From positions 310,001 to 374,000 of the forward strand of contig CADCXA010000056.1 in assembly GCA_902806565.1 (NCBI GenBank): 64,000 bases of DNA. Direction: 5' to 3'. The notes beneath the pieces were generated by a model. That model was not told the DNA's origin. It saw only the letters and a list, made by a program, of their open reading frames with translations, and did no database searches. This stretch comes from Hypoxylon rubiginosum (taxonomy: Eukaryota > Ascomycota > Sordariomycetes > Xylariales > Hypoxylaceae). Of this stretch, positions 24,584 through 33,985 are shown piece by piece (positions within the stretch are counted from its first letter, which is position 1; each line of letters opens with the position of its first letter). A program made the translations under genes and the position numbers.

Positions 24584-25045
24584 TCACTTCCTAGGACTAC
24601 GGTCCGTAAAACCACCAACCATGTTGACGACGGTCAGCACTGGGGCGCCCCTGAGCACGCCCTGCTGATTCGTCTGCTGCAGCATCTGCTGGTATGCGTC
24701 CGAGGCGGTGAAATTGTCATGAGTGGCAGTATCGACGTAGCTAGAGAAGAATATCAGCCTCCTGCAGTTAGCCTCGAGATGTGAGAAGATACATACTGTT
24801 CTGCGATAATGATGTCGACTGCCCCTGTAGTGTTCGTCGTACTATACAGCGCAAACTCGAGACAGCCTGGCACTGTCTGCTCGACGAATTGAGCAAAGGG
24901 CTTGTAAATTGCAAGAGCCTGGACTTTTAGTTAGCTAGCTGAACAGGTACATGAACAGGCCTTGATGATCGAGCAAGCATACTCTATCCAGTGACCCATT
25001 GGCCACGGGAAGGGTCGCAAATTGCATGAAGGGAGCTGTCTGCAT
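24584..25045 (-). CDS. Small ABM-like (dimeric alpha/beta-barrel) protein, 113 residues
   Basis: Three small exons (25045-24983, 24918-24797, 24740-24584) with introns of 64 and 56 nt give 113 residues; no single exon is long enough to stand out. It starts MQTAPFMQFATLPVANGSLD. The middle reads ALAIYKPFAQFVEQTVPGCL, then EFALYSTTNTTGAVDIIIAE. The end reads HYVDTATHDNFTASDAYQQM, then GAPVLTVVNMVGGF. The beta-alpha-beta pattern, the 'GC(L) ... alpha ... SDAY' layout and the size resemble antibiotic-biosynthesis-monooxygenase (ABM) or EthD-type dimeric barrels. Such proteins act as cofactor-free oxygenases, cyclases or dehydratases in fungal polyketide clusters. Assignment rests on hand pattern recognition only. 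It closes the left cluster next to the second methyltransferase; an inverted repeat lies about 110 bp upstream of its start. Confidence 0.7.
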
Positions 25046-25162
25046 CTTGGTGTTGGAAAAAAGGTTTAGTTCCAAATATCAGGTGTTTGCGCAAACGGTA
25101 CGATACGAAAATTTCAGATTGAAGCAGGTCCAGCCAGTTTATATACCATAATGGGAGAGGAG

Positions 25163-25217
25163 AGTGCTATTTTGAGAAATGATTACAAGTCGAGCTTTCG
25201 TTGCTCAAAATAGCACT
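25163..25217. repeat. Short inverted repeat able to form a hairpin
   Basis: Perfect 14-bp arms, AGTGCTATTTTGAG at 25163-25176 and its complement at 25204-25217, flank a 27-nt loop. Weaker complementarity continues outward (ATACCATAATGGG against GATACTATAGGGG in reverse), so the imperfect palindrome spans roughly 25143-25230. It lies upstream of the ABM-like gene. It could be a small MITE-like remnant, a regulatory palindrome or chance; its function is not shown. Confidence 0.7.
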
Positions 25218-25308
25218 CCCCTATAGTATCTATAAAAAGAACCTAATAATGCCCCTTACCCACATCTGGGCTACCCCTGAACAGGACAACGCTTGGCATT
25301 CACTATCA

Positions 25309-25447
25309 GATATTTACAATACAGCTTTCAGCTTCGCTAGATAATTGAGACCCGCCGGAGTCGCTGGAGCTGTCCTCGCGGTCCCCAGAGACTTGTTGGG
25401 CTTAGTATAACCTTGAGTTCGGCTACCCTCGAATTCAGGGGTAGTCT
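25309..25447 (-). repeat. Dispersed 139-bp repeat, copy A
   Basis: Read on the minus strand, this stretch (from AGACTACCCCTGAATTCGAG to the end TAAATATC) matches 34,676-34,814 on the plus strand over its full length without gaps, with about 14 differences in my hand alignment (near 90% identity). Thirteen of these are transitions. Flanking DNA is unrelated on both sides. One frame is open for about 43 codons in both copies. A fragment of an unidentified transposable element or a duplicated gene end are both possible. Confidence 0.85.
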
Positions 25448-25584
25448 TCGAACGTGATCTTATCAGTCGTGGGATCTGCATAAGCTGTTACCCAGCCGTC
25501 GAGAATGGATCCATCTGACCTTATGGAAGTCAGTATTTGCTGATTACATTCCGGTAACGATCCCAAGAGCGGCTCGCCAAACAT
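25435..25584 (-). other. Orphan 49-codon open frame, possible gene relic
   Basis: ATG-to-TGA frame of 49 codons beginning MFGEPLLGSLPEC and ending KITFEDYP, with a balanced amino-acid composition that looks coding. Its last 13 bp overlap repeat copy A, and a one-base shift there would lead into the repeat's own open frame. I do not recognise a family. It may be the end of a decayed gene or chance. Confidence 0.2.
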
Positions 25585-25950
25585 GTATACCTACCTAGGT
25601 AGCTTAACCACATTTTTTCACAGCTGAATAATTGTCACACCGACTACGTATCTTACTTCCATTGCGCGATCCGATAGCTGTCAAGTTTATCACCAAGAAA
25701 AGTCTTTGGGTTTGGTAAAAATGAATGGTATTCATAGCCTGGTATTCTACATGGGATCGAAACGCCTGCAGAACGTTTTGCAAAACACCAAGCCAGAGAT
25801 GCCACCTCTTAAACGAATGTGATGTTATTGTACACAACTATCAAAGTTGAAAATGAGCGACTCCGAGATTGTCATGTTAAATTGTCCGTCTCCTCCAATT
25901 TGGAAAGACCACCGATTTCATCTCCAAGACCTCTGAAGGACTCGGGCAGT

Positions 25951-26307
25951 TTACTTAGGGATGCAAGTCAACCCGCCGTTTCCATTCTGGCATGCTATAA
26001 TTAAGACATATGATTAGTAGCTGGTCACTATCATCGGTGTTCTCAAGCTGGGAGAGCTTACAGCCATTGATGGTAGATCCGTCGGTAGAGCTACCAGCCT
26101 TGTAGGCACAGCTGGATCCTAGGTGGTGGCTGCAGTTATTGGGGCATCGGCAGGCGGAGTCTGTGAATATGTTAGAAGAACTGGCTATAGTAAAGAATAT
26201 CGAAATGTGGCATGCTCACCTGCGTCTATGGCAGTGAGAGCTGCGCCCATGGTCTGGCCCGCGAAGAGGACCGAGAGGGCGGAGACGAGGACTGTCTTGA
26301 ACTGCAT
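25951..26307 (-). CDS. Small secreted cysteine-rich protein, 76 residues
   Basis: Three exons (26307-26220, 26160-26062, 25994-25951) with clean GTGAGC and GTAAGC donors join in frame to 76 residues. The first ~22 residues (MQFKTVLVSALSVLFAGQTM) form a signal peptide. The mature part of about 50 residues has six cysteines, in the blocks ACRCPNNC, GSSC, GSC and LTC, enough for three disulphide bridges. Size, signal peptide and cysteine count fit the loose class of fungal small secreted proteins, which includes effectors and defensin-like proteins. I do not recognise a named family. It lies outside the clear biosynthetic block. A 5' leader rich in CA words precedes the start. Host or microbial targets are unknown. 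Confidence 0.72.
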
Positions 26308-29154
26308 TTTGGATGATTGGTATTGAGATTGTTTGTAAGGTAAATTTGGTTGTTGATGATGGTAGTGCTGATTGCTTTGCTGTGATCTGGTGGTGTAGAA
26401 ATGTCGATATTGGTGGAGGAGTCGGTCCGCTTTATACTTTTCATTTTGTCCCGGCTCAGTTGTCGTTCCGGCTATTGCTAGCAACCCATCTCTACCATAA
26501 TTCACAAGATCATCGATCTTCAGGCCTCTTGCTGGCTTTCGTTGGATCATCAGGACTCCAATATTGTCTCTACTTTAACGTTACCACGTCATAATTGCAC
26601 GCTATGTATAGAATACAATTATCATCCCGATCCGCCTTGGTCGGATGAAGAGACCATACTGGGAAATATAGATAATCAAAAGCTTGAAGATCTTGTCGAC
26701 GCCATGATACTATCTTTGGTTATAGTTGACGTATATCTGGAGGTCTTTAGAGTACTGGTTACATTATGCGAATTGTAGCGACCTCAAGATCGTCACCTTT
26801 CGGCTCAATTGAAAGCATGATTCATGATTAATTGACGTACGAGGCTTTACCTAGACTATCCCTCCAAGCCTCTTGGATCAAAGAGGAGAGATAGGCCGGC
26901 GCCGTGTGCCAAAACGACACACCGAACTTTAGAATTACCATTAGCATGGTCACTTGTGCATAAGGAGAGACGGGTCCAAAACACGGTACATTACTTCCCA
27001 ATAATAGAATTAATAACCATGAATTTTCAGATCTCAGTATTACCGGTGACATGCCGTAGCAGTCAAAATTCTCTTGACAATAACTCGTGGGACATGCTGA
27101 CTAAGCATATATGCCTTAAATTCAGGGGCTGATCGTCCGTCGTACAAGGAGGCGCCGGATGATATCATATCATCGCATCGGTGCACAAGCTGGACAAGTA
27201 ATAGGAGAGTGCCAAATGAGAGCCTCTAATGCAATATTTTTCAGCTACACCTGTCGATCTCTGGGGAAATGCGTGTTGATTGGCTCGCCGTTGCTACCTG
27301 ATTGCTTACTCTGCCTTGGTGGCCAGATGTCATTCTTGTCATTCCCTAGATTCAGCTGCGGCTCTAAGTGGCGAGGGCGGAGATCTCGGGTATGTGTTTT
27401 AAAGTTATTTGAATCTAATATCCAGTTGCGGCAAAGAAAATCCGCTGACGAAATATCATGATTCCTGATTAATGAAAACGGCAACGCAAATACTACATAC
27501 CTACCTGGTATATAGCTCGGTTCGGTACACATGTTAAGGCCACGGCACATGGAATAGCTACATCAGTAGCACGGCACCGAGCCGCAGTCTTACTTCTTGT
27601 ACGACATCGAATAGGTTGATGTTAAATTAGGCACCGCAAATCCTTCCGAGATGACGACAATCACTCCCCATGGAGACTGAGCTTCGCACATTGAACTCAA
27701 TACAGGATTTCGAGGCAGTGAACACAGGAACGGAAGTATGAAGGGATTGCTTCAATGATGAACTTACGACATATCAATCTCGACTCTTCCCCTTCATTGG
27801 CCAGCTCGAAATACGGGATAGTGTGATCGTGATCTTGGTTCAAGACTGCTAACCGTCCATCGGTGGTCATGGATGGGAAACGATATGTCATCATTGAATG
27901 GGAGGAATCGGTATGGACAATGTCTGTCAAAGTTTGTTGAGGAATGACCAAATACGGTGCATGAATTCTCATGTTGCAGCTCAAATCCATCCACGTGACT
28001 GGGCTTGAAAGTGTTGGTTTACCGTTCCCATTTGTAGAGTTCCTGGCGGAGAAAGTGGTCCCAAGCTCTTTGCTTAGGATCCTTTACTAACTCAAGATAT
28101 TCCTCAGCATGAGCGTCACCATTAAGGCCTTTAGTCATAAAGTAACCATCTTTGTGCCTCTCGTCGCCATAGTATACCTAGGTAATCTACTGCATTACTT
28201 GTAAGCGACTTCCTCAGATGTATGGCTCTAAATACGGATATTCTACTCACTTGTATAATTTATCGCTGTACGCTGGTAGTGCTAGGTGCTGAATCATATG
28301 CGCCGAAGCGCTGTTGCCCACTGTGGGACACGAAGTTGGCCATTAACCCTCTATAGGGGTTTCAGGACTCTTCAGCGCCACTTACTAGCAAATCTCAGAA
28401 TCCTTGGAAGAATGCCGATATTCAGAGCATTCCCGGTGAATATGAAGATGCCCCTAGCAGGACCAAGGCCTTCTAAGCCAAGTTTTACGAAGTCTTGGTG
28501 GCTTCCTTCGTCGCGAAATAAGGGTTATCAGTGTTGTCGCTCAAGTTCCTCTAAATCGTTCCAAGATCACTCTCAAATGGGTCTTCCAGGAAGGCATTAT
28601 CATGCGTGTGTGCTATAGATGTGGAAATATTACGTTACCGGCTTCATAGGCGAAGAAGCAGTAGAGTAATGGAAGATGAGAGGGAGGCAAGCAGGATTCT
28701 TTAACCTAGTGTAGCCTTCTACAATAACCCCATCCATACCCATCTATTCCCATCCCATGGCTACCTGTTACGGATTTACGGGGCTCGGACAGTACGTGAC
28801 TGTTATTTCCCAGAGAGTGTGCTAAATACCAACCATCTGATTAATGCATATAGCATCGAAAAGGGACTCGGCGAGTCGGAAACTAGGCCGCCGCAAGGGC
28901 AGCAAACACATACGTAAACGAAATGCATTATGAGGCTTGCCCGAGGCCCATTGAGGTGGAAGCACACACAAGCTGACACAAGCCTTTACCTTGCCATATT
29001 GAACGTGCGTGAGATGATAGCGCACAGCGAGGAAACCGAACGAAACAGTTGTAGGTATTTCGCAATAGGTAGGCATTCAACTAACTAATGCCATAGTCAT
29101 CCCGGACGATTTGTAGGTACATGTATGTAGGGATACCGATGCGTTCCTCCTCAG
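26308..29154. other. Long gene-poor region with a decayed dehydrogenase
   Basis: 2.85 kb between the cysteine-rich gene and the membrane/coiled-coil gene. Apart from the short-chain dehydrogenase relic at about 28,050-28,618, I see only unsupported frames. One at 27,697-27,990 (minus) looks somewhat coding (TDGRLAVLNQDHDHTIPYFE) but has no start-to-stop gene model. An ACCTAGGT palindrome lies at 28176-28183, overlapping the relic's intron acceptor. Confidence 0.4.
28050..28618 (-). pseudogene. Short-chain dehydrogenase/reductase relic
   Basis: The minus strand reads as the C-terminal half of a fungal SDR. HDNAFLEDPFESDLGT is followed by an in-frame TAG, then NTDNPYFATKEATKT. A frame change leads to KLGLEGLGPARGIFIFTGNA and NIGILPRILRFASKW. 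After further damage the text resumes as SASAHMIQHLALPAYSDKLY. An intron with good ends (about 28,180-28,250) leads to YYGDERHKDGYFMTKGLNGD, then AHAEEYLELVKD. The FTGN and (S)ASAH elements match strand-5 and helix regions of the family. The N-terminal cofactor motif TGxxxGxG and a clear catalytic YxxxK are not found. With a stop codon, at least one frame shift and a missing N-terminus, it should be inactive. Its original role is unknown. Confidence 0.6.
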
Positions 29155-29511
29155 TTAATCTCGGGTGGATCGAATGACCTGTCTGAATTCATTCATCTCC
29201 TCTTCTACCATTCTCTTTGTGTCTCTTATGTCTGCCTTTAACTCTTCCACTTCTTTCTGCAAATTTACGTAAATTTGCAATTGGTTCGACGACTGGATGC
29301 CTGAATCTTGGCGGAGTTCCGACTCCATTTGCATGGTTTTGGTTTGCCGAAGTGCTGCAATAGAGTGGATGATACTGGTTACTCCGAAGAGCAATATCGC
29401 TACGATGGCGATTGCGATGCCAAACCATACAGACAAGGCCGAGTCGAAATTGGGCCGAACGCCGTAGTTCACGGTGGTGGTTCCGTTTGGCTCGGGCTGT
29501 TCTAGACCCAT
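29155..29511 (-). CDS. Small membrane protein with C-terminal coiled coil, 118 residues
   Basis: Single-exon frame of 118 residues. The first 30 residues are polar. One membrane helix follows (SVWFGIAIAIVAILLFGVTS). The rest is charged and heptad-like (LQKEVEELKADIRDTKRMVE), a likely coiled coil. No family is recognised. The layout (short polar head, one helix, coiled coil) is the same as in the 152-residue protein at 33,986-34,444, although residue identity is low. It could tether to a membrane and oligomerise. Expression is unproven; the codon pattern and consistent heptads favour a real gene. Confidence 0.55.
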   Translation of the reverse strand: MGLEQPEPNGTTTVNYGVRPNFDSALSVWFGIAIAIVAILLFGVTSIIHSIAALRQTKTMQMESELRQDSGIQSSNQLQIYVNLQKEVEELKADIRDTKRMVEEEMNEFRQVIRSTRD

Positions 29512-30230
29512 CTGTTATAGGTTAGTGGTGAGCTATACGAGATGCATCTTGGTGTCTCCAACCTTGAAGAGTAAGGAGACAGGGGGAGGGGAGGTCGGTA
29601 GTCGTATGCAGTTATGGAATTGACGAATGAATAATTCAGTGTAGTATCGATGGGGAGAACACGCGATAGTATATGTCTCGGGATAATTAACAGAATTATC
29701 ATACTCAATAATAATATGACAATTGAGGAAAAAGAAAGAAAAGAACAGAAATTTCAGACAGACGACTGATTTCTATCTACCTCCTACCTCCTACCTCCTA
29801 TATTTTATGCGATGAATAGCTACTTCTTTTGCGTTCCACACCCTTACCTGGTTTATTAAAGATTCGATGGCGACAGGTATTCTTTCTTTCATATTCATTG
29901 GTAGTTACGAATGAGCCTTATGGTAGCTTATCTATGTGCCTTCAAGTCGAAGGCGCCATAGACTTGCAGCTAGAACTAGAACCAAGGGTGCGTTCTGTGT
30001 TCTATTGCGTAAATATAGCAGCTCATCTTTGTATAGTACATCCCTCAAATAATTAGCAGCTCATTTGCATCACACCGATACCTGAGTAGTTATTGCTTCT
30101 TTCTTTAATAAGCGCCGCTAAAGACTGCAATTAAGAGACATCTATCAGGTATGCTATCTAGGCAGTAACGTAGATATGAACATATGAAGTAGGCAATTGC
30201 TTGAATAGCTAGAGCGCCAAGTCACAGCAT
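29512..30230. other. Intergenic region, no gene seen
   Basis: 719 bp between two minus-strand genes. It has a short CTACCTC direct repeat near 29,779-29,800 (three copies) and AT-rich sequence beyond. Nothing coding is supported. Confidence 0.45.
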
Positions 30231-31121
30231 CTACCACGGACAGACTCCCATCTTGAGAAGGGCACAAAATATGCTCATTGGCGATGCCAACTTTGGTGGA
30301 AACGGCCAGGTACTTGGGGGGTCGGGAGGTGGGATGTAACAGGGGCAGCAAGTACAGATACAAGCGAACCATAGCTTTTTCGGGTTGCTAGCTGCCTTGC
30401 TCCTTTGCCATGACTCGTTAGGATCTACGTCTGGGCACCTGCAGCAGTCTTTCCCGCCGCAATAGCACATCCAGTCGTCGATTTCGGAGAGAAGTGGTTC
30501 CTTGCTCTTCTCTATGACCTGATATATAAGATCGGCGTGTAGTGCTAGGCTTGGGTCGTACTTCGGGGGAGCAGCTTCGCCCTTGACAATTCGACGAACC
30601 AGGTCCTTCTTTGCCACTCTCACGAACATGTCTTCTCTGCCATCGTTGTTGTCAGGTGTGACGGGTCGATTCAGGAGGCCGATAATGTTGTCGACTGTCT
30701 CGGAACCTATCAATTGGCGCCCTAGCATTTCGGTCACTACGGCTTTGGCCAAAGCAGTGTCCAAATCCTCCGCCGTGTCTCCCGCACCCTTGAAATTGCT
30801 CTTCAAGTAGCCGAAAAGTTCCTCGCGAAACCCGACTTCAGTTATTACCAGATTGTCTTCAAGTTGGACCTCTTCTATCGCTTCTCTCAAGTGGTCGAGG
30901 ACGTTCTCGTCTTTAGCGAAAACGTTAGCCGTCGTAAAGGGTGTGTAAAGCTGATGAGGAATAGTATTGTTGATAGCATCACCGGAAGCCAATCGTTCGT
31001 TTTCGGGATGGGCTCTGCTTTCAAAGCCATCCGGTGGCACCGCCACTACCTCGCTGAAAGCATAGCCGGATAGAATAGCAAATAGTATGCCAAAACAGAG
31101 AGTCCAATAGCGGTTCAACAT
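30231..31121 (-). CDS. Secreted protein with cysteine-rich C-terminus, 296 residues, unknown function
   Basis: Single-exon frame of 296 residues. MLNRYWTLCFGILFAILSGY followed by AFSEVVAV is a signal peptide. The middle (residues ~60-190) is charged and probably helical, with no motif I recognise. The last ~90 residues carry 12 cysteines in close blocks (DDWMCYCGGKDCCRCPDVDP, then WFACICTCCPCYIPPPDPPS and a final MGVCPW), separated by a proline-rich stretch. That suggests a disulphide-stabilised or metal-binding tail. It lies in a cluster of lineage-specific small genes. It may be an effector-like or cell-surface protein; no catalytic function is claimed. Confidence 0.65.
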   Translation of the reverse strand: MLNRYWTLCFGILFAILSGYAFSEVVAVPPDGFESRAHPENERLASGDAINNTIPHQLYTPFTTANVFAKDENVLDHLREAIEEVQLEDNLVITEVGFREELFGYLKSNFKGAGDTAEDLDTALAKAVVTEMLGRQLIGSETVDNIIGLLNRPVTPDNNDGREDMFVRVAKKDLVRRIVKGEAAPPKYDPSLALHADLIYQVIEKSKEPLLSEIDDWMCYCGGKDCCRCPDVDPNESWQRSKAASNPKKLWFACICTCCPCYIPPPDPPSTWPFPPKLASPMSIFCALLKMGVCPW

Positions 31122-31724
31122 CTTACTGTGTGCGGATTCTGGTTAATAATGTGATGTCGCAAGAGAGATGCGTGTAGGTTGCTGGGGCGTACCTGTAAGC
31201 TAGATGCTCGCAATATAAGTCGGAGTAAAGTATCAAATGCGATGTACAGCGGCTTTTCGCTGTGTAGCAGAGTCTTAGGAACATGTGGGTAGGAGTTAGG
31301 AGCGCCCTTCTCCTTTTATATGCATATGACAGTGGCTCGATGCTAGCTCGCAAGGTTCACTTTAGGCCCTGAAACAACTACGTATACCTTTATAGGGCCT
31401 AGATAGGAATTTGGTTTTCTTCATATCTAAATTTACGTAGATATGGAGCTAAGCAGATTGTTGAGTTGGCCGTGGAAAACTAATTTTCATAGCCGTGTAA
31501 AGACGGCCACCTAATCTACCCCGTGGTTGAATGTTCGCAGAACTACTGGATTTTAGCAAAACGCCCTAACCTAAAACAAGACTACAATGCGAAACGATAG
31601 GATATATTACTCGGATTGGGTCTGGTTGGCAGTACAGAATTCCCCTAAATTGCTAACCTGGCTGCCCACCTAGGTAGACGAACGAACGATCATTGTCCAG
31701 GACATATATTCCCCAGTAACATGT
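31122..31724. other. Intergenic region, no gene seen
   Basis: 603 bp upstream of the secreted protein gene and downstream of the amidase. It contains a run of ATCTAAATTTACGTAGATAT, a near-palindrome at about 31,424-31,443, and one ACCTAGGT at 31668-31675. No gene is supported. Confidence 0.45.
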
Positions 31725-33162
31725 CTACGAATACACCTGTCGCTTCCACCCTCCTCCGGCTTCGAAAGCCTTTCCAACGGCTTTCGAAACCACAAGCAAT
31801 TGTCTATCGTGGTACCGTGGCGCGACCAAGGATAAGCCAATAGGCAAACCGTTATCGCCACTGAAACCCGGAATATTGACTACGGGAGTATGAAGAGCCT
31901 AGATAGTTTGACAGTTAGAAAGAGTTTATACCTCCACTGGAGATAAGAAACTTACTGTCCACATGCTATTGAACGCCGGGCTCCCAGTGGATTCGGTACC
32001 TACGGGTGCCTCGTCCACCACGCTTGGTGTCAGTATAGCAGCATATCTGCAAGCGATTTCATCAATTTTGGGCCGCAGCGCAGCTATTCCGTCAAAAGCC
32101 TCAAGTTGAGCTGCGCGCGGTATCTTGCAACTGTTTTCGACGTGGTCCGCTAGGAATGGCGATAGCTTCTCCTTAGCAATCCGGTATTCGGGTAGGAAGG
32201 TCGGCCGCCCGTCGCTATGAAGCACGATGCGATGCCATTCGGGTATATTGTCGAATTCCGGGGGCAATTCGATTTCATCTACCTCCGCCCCCTGATCCCT
32301 CAATAGCTTCGCGCCAGCCTCCAACGCCGCCGCCGTTCCTGGTCCTGCTTGTGGCCAAACTACCGTTTTCAGGAGCGCAAACCTGGCCCCCTTTATTGAG
32401 AAGTCATCCTTCGGAGATACGTCATCCTCTAGTGCGAAGACGTCGGAGAGCAATTGAAGATCCTCGACGCTTCGAGCGAAGAAGCCGATGGTATCGAGGA
32501 TAAGCGAGTAGATCTTCAAACCTTCGCGACTGATGGAATTCCATGTCGGCTTGAAAGAGTATACTCCATTAAACGAGCCAGGACGAATGGTACTTCCGCC
32601 GGTTTGGGTGCCTAGCCCGATAGGGACTTGGAAATCGCCTACCGCCGCAGCGGATCCGGACGACGAGCCGCCCGGCGTTCGACCCGAGTCGTGCGGGTTC
32701 CGCGTTTTTGGCCCGGCCGTGGTCGATGCAAACTCGGTCGTAGTCGTCTTACCAAGGAGCAAAGCACCGGCGTGACGTAGAGTTATGATGGCTGCAGCGT
32801 CTAGTTTCGGCTCGTCACCCTCGTAAATTGAAGAGTTATGCTGGGTCGGCATATCTGCGCAGTATTAGTGTATTCATTCGTTTAGGGACTAAAGTGAACC
32901 TAGAACCTTTGGTGTAGATTACGTCCTTGACTGCGACAGCTACGCCGTGTAGAGGGCCTCGTTTCTCAAGCGGCACGGCATCAAGTTGTTTGGCTTGCCG
33001 GATTACATATTCAGGATTGAGGTATGCCCAAGCCTGAACGGCAGCATCTCTCTTCTCAATTCGCGAGAGCAACGATCGCGCATAGTCTTCAATCGTCAAT
33101 GAGCCATCTTTGAACTTGGAGAGGACCTGTGTTGCGGTCAATTGATAAGGCTCCATTTTCAA
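31725..33162 (-). CDS. Amidase, amidase-signature (GatA-like) family
   Basis: Three exons (33162-32907, 32854-31956, 31898-31725) give 442 residues. The start used is the first Met, MKMEPYQLTATQVL; MEPYQLTA is two residues later. The Ser-cisSer-Lys triad is visible: Lys in GVAVAVKDVIYT, the glycine/serine loop GRTPGGSSSGSAAAVGDFQV, and the nucleophile in GTQTGGSTIRPGSFNGVYSF. The C-terminus PVVNIPGFSGDNGLPIGLSL is typical. Family enzymes hydrolyse amides, and some esters or carbamates, in the cytosol. Length is slightly short, with a reduced C-terminal part, but all catalytic residues are kept. Neighbours give no clue to the substrate. A role in a biosynthetic pathway is not indicated. Confidence 0.9.
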
Positions 33163-33985
33163 CTGAATTGGGATTATTGGAAGATCTCAGCACGGAGAAG
33201 GGGTAAAATTCACGGCGATTCAAGGGGTTTGCAATATTATCAGGAATACTCTGATGATTTCAAGACCGTTCTGTACAGGTGATATCCGCCCCCTCCAATA
33301 GATGTCATTCCAATATTCGTTTTAACCCGATTGCCGAAATGTTCTCCGCCCGGAATCGGAGTGGACAGCATAGCTAGATCCGGATAGGGGGCCCCACGTG
33401 TAGATATCCGGATCTACCCTACCTAATCGATCCCGTTGTCGCATATAAAACTCCCTACCAGTAACTATGACTTTCAGGAGGAGTAAATCACATAGCAACA
33501 GCCTAGACAAAATGTAAGTTTGATACATACCTGCCTACATGAACCCGGAGAAGTCACCTGCAGATGTACATTGACTGCCTACCGGTATACCTAGGTAGCC
33601 ATGACGCTTATAGCTGCATGCCCACGGCACTTTCAACTTCAGTGCGCATACTCAAGTCATTGTATGCCTCAGGTAAGAGCAGAGGAAAAGAGGTAATTGC
33701 TCATCGCACGAAATGCAGACACAATACTCTAGGGCGGGAATCCTCTCCTTAATCAACATTGCTTTCGTTTCTTCAGAATCGTTATACAATTATCAAGTAT
33801 CATAACTTTATGAACTGCCCGAGACTCGCGTTCGTCTGCGTCTTCTCTTATTGAATCTCTAGCTCTTCATTCCCGGATTCATTTACGTCCAACGTCCAAC
33901 CTCCCGCCTCTATCCAACCCCCAAGGTAACATAACCTCGAAGACCACACCTCGTGTTAGGCTAGATACATACTGACTTAGAGTAG
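33163..33985. other. Divergent intergenic region, no gene seen
   Basis: 823 bp between the starts of the amidase (minus) and a membrane/coiled-coil gene (plus), hence both promoters. One ACCTAGGT lies at 33589-33596 and one CACGTG near 33,395. A CGTCCAACGTCCAACCTCCC short duplication lies near 33,888. No coding frame is supported. Confidence 0.45.

Larger units (their letters stand above)
25046..25950. other. Intergenic region holding a hairpin, a dispersed repeat and a short orphan frame
   Basis: The 905 bp between the ABM-like gene and the cysteine-rich secreted protein contain the inverted repeat at 25163-25217, repeat copy A at 25309-25447 and a 49-codon orphan frame at 25435-25584, each listed separately. 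The rest (25600-25950) shows nothing coding. Confidence 0.5.

Noticed and set aside
26185..26550. 121-codon minus-strand frame overlapping the cysteine-rich secreted protein
   Set aside because: Its upstream half is low-complexity leader sequence; the signal peptide starts at the internal ATG at 26,307 and the frame continues by splicing.
27245..27550. 101-codon minus-strand frame
   Set aside because: No recognisable motif or coding signature; flanking sequence is AT-rich intergenic.
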